Of a stretch of 64,000 nt of DNA, positions 37,101-46,700 are shown piece after piece. The DNA is taken from assembly GCF_000313135.1 (NCBI RefSeq), contig NW_004457538.1, forward strand, positions 303,135 through 367,134, read 5' to 3'. This DNA comes from Acanthamoeba castellanii str. Neff (taxonomy: Eukaryota; Discosea; Longamoebia; Acanthamoebidae). The notes beneath the pieces are model-generated. The model searched no databases. It had not been told where the DNA came from and worked only from the letters and a program-made list of their open reading frames with translations. How positions within the stretch are numbered: position 1 is the stretch's first letter; each line of letters begins with the position of its first letter. The position numbers and the translations under genes are program-made.

Positions 37101-40015
37101 GACGAAGTAGTCGGCCGTGGCCGCGGGCATGGACGAGGAGGAGGAGCTCGGTGTGGTCCTTCATGACGAGCATGGAGGTCATGTACTTTTGGACGTAGGC
37201 GTTGACGGTGTCGTCATCGAGGGTCATCGGGGGCACCTCGCCGTGGATGTTGAAGCCGCGGTTCTTGAGGGTCTCGAGCTCGAAGGTGGGCGCGCCCAAG
37301 TAGTCGTAGACGACGCCGGTGATCTTGACGGTCCAGTCGAGCATGTTCTCCCACACGACCATGTCGCCCACCTTGACCCGGCGGGTCTTGCTCGAGGCGT
37401 CGTCGCCCAGGCGCACGTAATGGACGCTGGCCTGCAACGGGCGGCGCACGCAGCAGGTGGACCCATCGCCGCCGCACTTGCCGCAGATGTCGACGGTCTT
37501 GCCGGAGAGGGGCACGCCGTCGCAGCCGGCGCAGAGGCTGTTGTCGCCGCCGCACACGCCGCACACGTCGACCTCGCCGAAGCAGGCCACGTTGACGGTC
37601 TGGACGACGTGCGAGATGATGTTGTCGGGCGACGTGTCGAAGCCCGAGTGGAGGATGACGGCGTGGAGCTCCTGCTGGCCGTAGAGGGTCGTGTTGCGGG
37701 TGTCCCAGTAGGCCGAGAGCGTGTAGCGAGTGGTGCTGATCACGGAGCCGCGGATGCGCGGCACGGTGATGGTCGAGATGAGCCGCCCGGAGCCGCCCAC
37801 GGCGACGTGCCACAGCTGCACGAGCACATTCTGGCGCGTGAAGGTGTCGCCCAGCACCGTGACCGACACGTCGTAGCCCTGCGTCCACCTGTTGCCGGTG
37901 CCGCCCTTGACGGCCTTGACGCCCACCGTCTTGTCCAGCGCCACGTTCTGGAGCGTGTAGCCGTTGTCGCGCAGGTTGTGGAACTCGAGGCCGTAGCCGA
38001 GGTTGTTGTCCTCGTGCGTCTCGTCGATCTCGTCGTCGTCAATCGTCGCGTGGATGTTGTTGGTGCCGTCGAACTTGAACAGGAATGACACGTTGCGCTG
38101 GCCCTGCGCCTGGATGATGTTGACCCGCGTCGCCCCGATGAGCGTGCGGCCCGGGAAGAAGCACGTCAGGTCCAGGCAGTTGTCGGGGCTGCCGTGCCAC
38201 AGCGACACGCTCACGTCGGAGGCCTGCACCATGGCCTTGTTGGGCACCCTCACCGTCAGCTGCACCACCTCCCCCAGCTTGGGGAACCGCGGCGACGCCA
38301 CCACCTGCTTTGTCAGCATCGTGCGGTCCCTCTTGAACGTCGTCCACCCTAATATATATATTAGGGTGTACATTAGCATGTTGATCAACACGTTACACGC
38401 CAACCAAAGAGAAAGAGAAAGAAAGAAAGAGAAAAAGAAAGAAAGACGTTGCCGAACACGACGGCGATCTTGGCGTTGAGCTGGAACCCGTGCGCGTTGG
38501 TCTCGGCGCTGGCCGTCTCGCGCGTGATATCGAACGACGACACGACGCCCTCGATGTTGGACAGCTGCGAGAAGGAGCCCGCCCCGTGGAAGGTGCCCGG
38601 GTTGACGATCATGTCGGCCCCGTCGAACAGGTTGTAGTGCGTGGGCGGCGCATTGAGCACTGCGACCAGCTCCGGCACGCCCTCTAAGCGCACCGTGCTG
38701 GGCTCGCCCACGCGGAAGCTGAGGCCGTAGAGGTTGCCCACGGTGAGGGCCATGTTGTTGAGGGTGGGCGTGTCCAGCTCCTCGCCCTCCTGGTAGTGCG
38801 GCCCGCGGTAGCAGTGGCGGCCGTTCACCGCGAACGGGTCGTCCACGTTGGGCTGCGCCGTGAGGCTGGTGAGCATCACCTTGTTCACCGCCGGGTCGGC
38901 CGTCGACGTGTACTCGACGGCCACCAGCAGCTCGTTGGCGTAGGTATCGTGCCGATCGCCATCCGCAGCTCACGGCTCCTCGTCGGCGCGGCGCTCGTGT
39001 CGACGAGACCCAGCGGCAGCTCGTACTCGAAGCGGCCGAAGAGCTCCATGCAGTCCAGGCGGCGCACTTGGTGCCGGTGCCGGGCCATCTGGTCGGTGGT
39101 GAAGGCCAGCACCACCTCGGCGTCGCCGTCGTCGTCCAGGTCGCCGGAGACCATGCGCAGGTTGATCCGCTGCGCAAAGGCCAGGTCGGCGCCCCACAGG
39201 GCCGGGCTCGAGGCCGGGTAGGCGGTGAGGACCTTGGTATGCTTCATCGGGAACTCGTCCTCGGTCTGGTCGATGGCGTACAAGTACACCCGCACCTCGC
39301 CGTCATCGGCCACGCCCAGCGCCAGCTCGCTCGACCGGGAAGGATGGGCTTCCGGGGGATGGGCAGGGGCGTGGCGGCGTCGAAGAGGTTGCGCATGATG
39401 GCGGCGCGGTCGAAGCAGCCGCAGGCCTGGAGGTTGGTGCGGCTGAGCTTGTTGTTGCCGGTGCCCCAGATCCTCTCGTCGTCGATGGCGAGGTCCCACA
39501 GGAAGACCTGCAGCGCGCCCGTGGTGCCGTCGATGCAGCCAAAGACCAGCTCCGGATAGCCGCCTTTGTCAAAGTCGCCGGTCTGCATCTCGATCTGGCC
39601 CCCGAGCACGATGGGCGAGCCGCCGATGGTGAAGTTCTTGTAGACGGCCGCCGGTTGGCCGCGATGTAGGTGCAGGCCGCGTAGAGGGGGCCGCCCTGGT
39701 AGCCGAAGAGGGTGATGGTCTCGTCCTTCCAGTCGTTGTCAAAGTCAGCGCTGGCGCTGGCCATGAGCATGCGCTTCTCCACGGGCGGCGCGTCGGTGGA
39801 CTTGAACGCGGCGTTGGAGTCGGCGCACTTGGCCTTGGCCATGAGCGCCTTCTTGGGCCTCACCGTGACCACGGCAGCTCGCGCTCCTTGGAGTGGTGCT
39901 CCCTGTCGCGCCTCTTCTTACCATTCGTCGACGAAGAAGAGCCGTCGCTGCTCTTGGACTGCGAGCTGGCGCTGTCCTCGTCGGTGAGCAGCGAAGTCTG
40001 GTCATGCCGAGGTGG
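34165..40015 (-). CDS. Large secreted/surface protein: FG-GAP-like repeats, Cys-rich CGVCGG repeats; many frame shifts
   Basis: The N-terminal part is Ser/Asp-rich and basic (DEDSASSQSKSSDGSSSSTN, about 39970). FG-GAP-like Asp-rich loops follow (ASADFDNDWKDETITLFG, GDFDKGGYPELVFG, SGDLDDDGDAEVVLAF; 39760-39100), then a long beta-rich region. Many Cys-rich units come next, such as EVDVCGVCGGDNSLCAGCDG (37570), KDCAGVCNGTATIDECGFC (36100), CGVCVGGSSGRDVNEFKDC (35260) and RDLCGVCGGNNTQC (34690), ending FSCSVFPEEPSDD near 34200 with stop 34165. Such CxxCGG repeats occur in extracellular matrix/adhesion proteins. At least ten one-base shifts must be bridged (near 39890, 39655, 39340, 38950, 37140, 36245, 35990, 35830, 34850 and 34550). 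A likely intron lies at 38345-38450. No start or signal peptide is visible; the reading opens after a TAG near 40035. Confidence 0.6.
35515..35582. repeat. ACACACGAC tandem repeat
   Basis: Eight or so 9-10 base ACACA(C/T)GAC units, in an intron between two Cys-rich exons. Confidence 0.9.
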
Positions 40016-40035
40016 GGGTGACTGCGCTAGTGACT

Positions 40036-40566
40036 ACGGGACCTCTGGCGAAGCTGTCGTGGCCGGAGTTGTACCTGTTGTACGGCAACTATGGGTTTCG
40101 GGATGACCCAAAGGAAGGCAGCGAGGCTGAATAGCGATGGCACACTCCCAGAAAAAAGTCCCTGTAAAAGGCAGTTTCACATTGATATCGCCCGTGTGGT
40201 TGGGTGATGAGTTTCTGGGATGGTGTTCTCCTGTCCCTTGGTTGGCAAATTCTCCCCCAACAATGAAACAATGCTCTTATTCACTTTTCACCAGGCCTTA
40301 ATCTCATTTCAACAGGTCCCATGAACTGCACCTGATAGTTGAGCTTGTACTTGACATTGAACAGAGGGAGAGCTGTAGGTGCTTCCTCAACATGTTGGTA
40401 GCTGGGTGGCCCATACATGGTTCAGACAACTACAGTGGACAACATTACCTGTTTTATTTGTTGCACTTTTGATCCCAGTGCACGGTGCTTTGCGCAACTG
40501 TCAGCTTCACCCACAGAAAAAGATGTCATCACACGCAGTAATGGTGTTGTGGCACAAAAGAACACC
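40036..40566. other. AT-richer spacer between two minus-strand genes
   Basis: Base composition is clearly lower in GC than in both neighbours and resembles the island at 16-21 kb. The minus strand holds short open pieces such as LPLFNVKYKLNYQVQFMGPV (40300-40380) and FYRDFFLGVCHRYSASLPS (40100-40160), interrupted by stops. No gene is recognised. It may be a remnant of an inserted element, or the 5' flank of the Cys-rich gene. Confidence 0.3.
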
Positions 40567-41042
40567 TCACTGGTGCTCCGCGTAGGCCTCGGGGGAGGGG
40601 CAGGTGCAGATGAGGTTGCGGTCGCCGTAGGCGTTGTCGATGCGGGACACGGCGGGCCAGTGCTTGTGGACCTTGGTCCAGGGCGCCGGGAAGGCGGCGC
40701 GCTCCCGCGTGTAGGGGCGCTCCCACGTCTCACCGCACACAACCTGGTGGCACGACACACACGACACACACGACCATGGCTCGGGGGGTCAGCTTTGGTG
40801 GTCGAGTTGCGGGGGGGGGCAGGGCGGGGACATGGTGCCGCACCTTCTGGGTGTGGGGGGCGTGGTGGAGGGGGTTGTTGTCGCGGGGCAGCTTGCCCTC
40901 CTCGATCTCCTTGATCTCCTCCCGGATCTTGATGAGCGCCGTCACGAACCGGTCGAGCTCCTCCTTGGACTCGCTCTCGGTGGGCTCGATCATCAACGTG
41001 CCCGCAATCGGGAACGACAGTGTGGGGGCGTGGAAACTAGGT

Positions 41043-41101
<59 letters not shown>

Positions 41102-42060
41102 CACACCGTCAGTGATTTGGGTGTATTCGCGACGTGGCGTGGCACCAAAAAAAAAAGGCGAACCCGTAGTCCATGAGACGCTTGGCGACGTCCTCGGCCT
41201 CGACGCCGGTGGCGGCCTTGAACGGTCGGATGTCCAGGATGAACTCGTGCGCCACCTGGTTTTTCGGACGAACAAGATGAGCAGCCGCGACCTTGAGTCC
41301 ATATATAATATAATATATAAAGGCGGTGGTGTAGAGGTCGTGCGCGCGTGGCATCGCAGCGTACCATGCCCTGCTTGCCCATGTACACGATGGGGTAGTG
41401 GTCCTTGAGCTTGGCCGCCATGTAGTTCGCGTTCAGGATCGCCACCTGGAGAGCACACGCACGCACGCGCGGGGGGGAGGAGGCGGCGGCGGCGATGTGA
41501 GCCAACGCAAAGCCAAGCGGGCGCTCGAGCAGAAAGGCCGCAAGCCAAGACGCGGTGGTGGGGGGTGAGGGGTGGGGGGATGCGAACCTCGGTGGCCTTG
41601 CGGAGTCCCTGTGCGCCCATGAGCTTGATGTAGACGTAGGGGATGGGCAGGATGGCGCTGCTGCCGTAGGGGGCCGCCGAAATGGCACCGATCGACTTGG
41701 GTCCTCCCTGTGCGTGGTGTGCGCCCATTTAGCCTCTTGATGGCGGCACGCACGGCACACACTACACACACGGCGAGAGAGCTGTATTGGGGGGGGGCAT
41801 ACCACAGGCACGAGCGGGCTGTTGGGCAGGTGCGGGGTGAGGTGCTTGGCCACACCGATGGCGCCCACGCCGGGGCCGCCGCCACCGTGCGGGATGCAGA
41901 AGGTCCTGCGGCGGGGCACGGGCGGGTGAGTTGAGTGGGCTGTTGCGCGAGACCACCCACCAACCACCACCCACCGCCCACTACTTGGGGGGGGAGGACG
42001 CACTTGTGGAGGTTGAGGTGGCACACGTCAGCGCCGATGTTGCCCGGCGACGTGAGCCCC

Positions 42061-42092
<32 letters not shown>

Positions 42093-44873
42093 GACGAGGC
42101 CGCCGTTGGCGTGGATGACGTTGCAGATGTCCACGATCGACTCCTCGAACACGCCGTGGGTGGACGGGTAGGTGACCATCAACGCGGCCAGCTTGTCCTT
42201 GTGCTACTCTCACGCATACATCGTGTGTCGTGTGTGTGCGTGTGTGGGTGTGTCGTGTGTGTGTGTCGTGTGTGTCGTGTGTGTCGTGTGTGTCGTGTGT
42301 GTCGTGTGTGTCGTGTGTGTCGTGTGTGTGCACGCAGTGGAAGCAGCGTGGTGGTGAGAACTGGAACGTTGGGAGGGGGGGTGGTGGTGGCTGGTGGTGG
42401 CTGGTGGTGGGTGGTCTCACCTCCTCGGCCTTCTTGCGGAGCTCGGCTACGTCGATGTTGCCGTCCTTATCGCACGGCACGATCACCACCTTCATGCCTG
42501 CGCGAGGCACCCACATCCATCCATCCATCCAATCCATCCATGCATGCATGCATCCATCATCAGCAAATGCGCGGATGGCAGGAGGTTGCTTGTGATGGGG
42601 GGTGGGTGGGAGCACGTGCCGGCCATGACGGCGGTGGCGGGGTTGGTGCCGTGGGCGGAGGTGGGGATGATGCAGACGTCGCGCTGGTTCTCCCCGCGGG
42701 TCTCGTGGTACTTCTTGATGCACAGCAGGCCCGCGTACTCGCCCTAAATAGATAGTGGTCGGGTGCGGTGGTGGTGGCCAATCACGGATTAGGCGACGAC
42801 GGCCAACGGCATGCAATGGCATGGGTGGAATGCGCAGAGGGGGGGGGCATTACCTGAGCGCCGGCGTTGGGCTGGAGGGAGACGGCATCGAATCCGGTGA
42901 TGTTGGAGAGGAGGCTCTCGAGCTCCTTGTGCATTTCGATCGAACCTGTGGACGCCCCCACCCCCGCTGTCAGCCACCGGGCCTCGCTTCCATGGAAGGC
43001 CAAAGGGGAAGGAATTCGATCGAAGGAAGAGGAATTCCTTTGGGGGGGGGCAGTGCAGGCGTACCCTGGGCCTGGTCGAGGGGCACGAACGGGTGGAGCT
43101 GGGAGACCTCGGGCCAGGTGATGGGGAACATCTCGCTCGTGGCGTTGAGCTTCATGGTGCACGAGCCCAGCGGGATCATGGACGTGTTGAGGCCCAGGTC
43201 CTTCGACTGCAGCCTGAAGAGGTAGCGGAGGAGCTCGTGCTCGGTGTGGTACGAGTTGAAGATCGGGTGGGCCAGGTAGCCGCTCGCGCGCTGGTGCGCC
43301 GAGAGGTCCCCGAGCGCGCGGGAACCGCCGGACTGGACCGCGGCGAGGAGCTGCTCGAGCGACACGCTGCCCTCCTTGCCCGTCTTGGCCTTGGTGAAGT
43401 CGTGTGTCGTGTGTCGTGTGTCGTGTGTCGTGTGTCGTGTGTCGTGTGTCGTGTGTCGTGTGTCGTGTGTCGTGTGTCGTGTGTCGTGTGTTTTACGTGT
43501 GCGTTTTGCGTGTGTGTTAGCGAACCACCGTACGCACAAAGACAGCGTTGGCGCATAAATACCCTTCTCGAGGGCGGCCTGCACGACGGCGTCGGCGCCT
43601 CCCTCACCGGCGTGGACCGTGAGGGTGTCGAAGAACTCGTTGCCTTGCAACTGCAGCACACGCACAACCGGTTGGATAAGTTGTTGTTGCGGATTGGCTG
43701 CGAGAGAAATGGAATTATTATGGCGGGTGGATGGGTGGGGGCGTGTTACCTGGTAGCCGGCCTGGCTGATGCCCTGGGCGAGCACGCGGGTCATGGTGTG
43801 CACGCGCTGGGCGATCTGCTTGAGCCCCTCGGGGCCGTGGTAGACGGCGTACATGGCGGCCATGTTGGCGAGCAGGGCCTGCGCCGTGCAGATGTTGGAC
43901 GTGGCCTTCTCGCGGCGGATGTGCTGCTCGCGCGTCTGCAGCGACATGCGGAGCGCCACCTCGCCCGTCACGTCCTTCGACACGCCGATGATGCGGCCGG
44001 GCATGTTCCTGCGCCGCCACAACAACAAATGATATTTATTCTCCATTATAATAATAACAATAACAATAATAACAATACCTATTAAGAATTAATAATTAAT
44101 AACGAGACCGGGCGTACCGCTTGTACTTGTCGGCGGTGGCGAGGAAGGCGGCGTGGGGGCCGCCGTAGCCCATGGGCACGCCGAAGCGCTGCGCGGAGCC
44201 GAACGCGATGTCGACGCCAAATTCACCTGGCCACCCGCGGCGCGCCCAAACGGAGTGATGAGCCCATCATCGCCGTCATGCTATTGGTGGGCGTTCTTCG
44301 ATGGAAAGGAAACGAATAAGTGGGGTGGGGGGTGGTCCTACCGGGGGGCTTGAGGAGGGAGAGGGCGAGGAGGTCGGTGCCGCAGGCCACCGCCACGCCG
44401 TGCTCATGGGCGCGCTTCACAAAGTCGCCGTAGTCCACCACGCGACCGTCGGTCGTCGGGTACTGCACGATGGCGCCCACCACCTGCTCTCGCGCACCCA
44501 CGCCACCACACACACACGCCACCACACACACGCCACACACACACGCCACACACACAAACCCAGACGACCAGCAGAACGGTGAGCAGGCGCGCGTGGAGAC
44601 GGGAGAGGAGGCGGCGCACCTCGTTGGCCTTGAAGTCAAAGGTGTCGGGCTTGCCCACGATAAGGTTGACGCCGAGGGCGGTGGCGCGGGTCTTGACGAC
44701 AGCGATGGTCTGCGGGTGGCAGTCGTCGCTGATGAAGAAGCTGCCGGCCTGCGCGCCCTTCTTCTTGGTGCCCGCGAAGCACATCGCCCTGTCACGAACC
44801 CACGGGTCAGCGACAACGCGCGGGTCGAGCGCGAGAAGGTGGAGCTATTGGGTGGTGGTGGACGTACATGGCC

Positions 44874-44905
<32 letters not shown>

Positions 44906-45512
44906 CGCGTTGGCAATGTCCATCCCGGTAAGGTCGGTCACCTACGTAACCACCACCGCCACCACCGTCATCAGCACCACCACCGCCACCAGCGGGTGTA
45001 GTGTACGCGTGTGTCGCGTGTGTCGCGTGTGCCGTGTGTACCATGGTCTGGTAGTTGAGGAGGCTCTCGAGGCGGCCCTGGGCGATTTCGGCCTGGTAGG
45101 GCGTGTACGGGGTGTACCAGCCGGGGTTCTCCAGCATGTTCCTGCACCACACACGGAGCCATTTGTGAGTGGACGCGCGAGAAGAGGAAAGGAGTGATGT
45201 CGAACGAAACAAAAGTCGGGTGTGTGTGTGTGTGTTTGTGTTTGTGTTTGTGATCAAGTCGTGAGCATGGCGTTCTGGTATATATATATACCGCTGGATG
45301 ACGGCCGGGGTGATGGTGCCGTAGTAGCCCATGCCGATGAAGCTGCGGAGGAGCTTGTTCTTCTGCTGCAGGTTGCTGCGGAACTCCTGCAACAGCTCCG
45401 ACTCGCCGCGCGGACCTGTGCCAGGCGACCCGAAACCGCCAGAGGGCTCGTTCAGCACGCGCCCCCTCCAGAACGCGACCGGCTTGCCGAACAAATAGAA
45501 AAACAAAACACA

Positions 45513-45545
<33 letters not shown>

Positions 45546-46212
45546 CGAGGGCTAAATGTAGAACAAAGCGTACCGGTCTCCTTGAAGTTGAGAGGCTCCC
45601 GCAGGATGTTGGCGGGCACGGTCTTGTGCACGAGCTCGTCGATCGACTTGAGCTGCAGCTCGGACAGCATCTCCTGCACCGTGCCGCCCACCACCACCAC
45701 CACCACAACCATCACCATCACCGCCACCGCCGCCACCAACCCGGCAACAAAACAAAACAAAACCAACAAATTAATAAATAAATAACGAGAATGGTGTTGA
45801 AAGGGGAGCTCGCCGGCGGTGGAGCGCGGCGGACGGAGGGCCGAACCTGGACGCTGGCGTCGGTGACGCCGATGTGGCGGCGAGGGAAGGTGTCCAGCGG
45901 CGGGAACACCTTCGAGGAGCTGCTGCGGTACAGCACGGCCCGAGAGCCCTGCGCGTGGCACGGCAGCGACAGTCAAGTCGGCGAGAGATAAAGCGCACGC
46001 ACATGATGATGGCGATGACGAAGATGACGATGATGAGCGGCCGGCAAGGGTCGACGGAGAAAAAACGAAGGGCTGGGTGGTGCGCGTACCTGAGCGGCCA
46101 AAAATCGGGAGCGCATGAGGGGAGCGACGCGACCCACGGTGCGGGCCGAAGAAGGCGCCAGGCGAATTGATTGCTTCATCTGCTGCCAACACATAATGGC
46201 GCGAAGGCTCAT
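40567..46212 (-). CDS. Glycine decarboxylase P-protein (glycine cleavage system), mitochondrial
   Basis: PLP enzyme that decarboxylates glycine and passes aminomethyl to H-protein lipoate. ATG 46212 opens an Arg/Ser-rich mitochondrial presequence ([20 protein letters not shown]). Motifs in order: [17 protein letters not shown] (about 45880), [20 protein letters not shown] (45350), [38 protein letters not shown] (44930-44870), [57 protein letters not shown] (44200), [20 protein letters not shown], the second-half segments [20 protein letters not shown] (43170) and [43 protein letters not shown] with the PLP lysine next to [16 protein letters not shown] (42020-41880), and the C terminus [20 protein letters not shown]. 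Stop 40567. Over 20 exons, no frame break noticed. Confidence 0.95.
41043..41104. repeat. (GCAC)n/(AC)n microsatellite
   Basis: Compound tetranucleotide and dinucleotide array in an intron of the P-protein gene. Confidence 0.95.
42230..42332. repeat. (GTGTGTCGT)n repeat
   Basis: Array of nine-base units in a P-protein intron, close in sequence to arrays at 35515, 43400 and 63237. Confidence 0.9.
43400..43490. repeat. (CGTGTGT)n repeat
   Basis: About 12 near-perfect seven-base units in a P-protein intron. Confidence 0.95.
45500..45547. repeat. (AAC)n microsatellite
   Basis: Intronic trinucleotide run in the P-protein gene. Confidence 0.95.
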
Positions 46213-46700
46213 TTAATTAAAATCAAAGATAATATGATGACCAGTGGCCCCATTGGGTTTTTCCCCTGTACGAAAAGAGAGAGTGTCACTCCCCCTAGGG
46301 GGCGGAAGGGAGTCTTCGTACTTTATCTCAAAGATCTGTGAAGATGAATCAATCCGGCAGGCTGGACGCAGCTTCCGGTGACGAAACGAACGAGAGACGA
46401 GAAAAGAGCAAACAAAACGAAACTTTTGCGTGTTTCCGATTTTCGGAACCTGCTTTTTTCCTCCCACCCACAGCTACTACGTTGCTTGACGTCATCCAAT
46501 CCCTGGCGATCGGCCCATTGGCAGGAATTCAAGTAATTTGCAGGCTATTGGCTGGCTATATATAGAAATAAAAATAATATTATTATTATTATTATTATTA
46601 TTTCTTTTAATTATCGTTTTATTTCTTTCATTTCTTTTAATTTAGGTAATACACTGTTCCGAGCAAGAGAGGGCAACCCAACAAGGGAGGGGCAGCAAAG
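46213..46700. promoter_or_regulatory. Divergent promoter with CRE-like, CCAAT and TATA elements
   Basis: A perfect palindrome TGACGTCA (46487-46494) is followed at once by CCAAT (46496-46500). Inverted CCAAT boxes (ATTGG) lie at 46517-46521 and 46547-46551, and TATATATA at 46557-46564, about 140 bases before the plus-strand ATG 46701. An (ATT)n run follows (46572-46602). The TATA position favours the plus-strand gene; the P-protein start lies 270 bases away on the other side. Confidence 0.6.

Noticed and set aside
37117..38088. Long plus-strand Val/Ala/His-rich open frame
   Set aside because: Antisense shadow of GC-rich codons of the Cys-rich gene; composition is an artefact and no domain is present.
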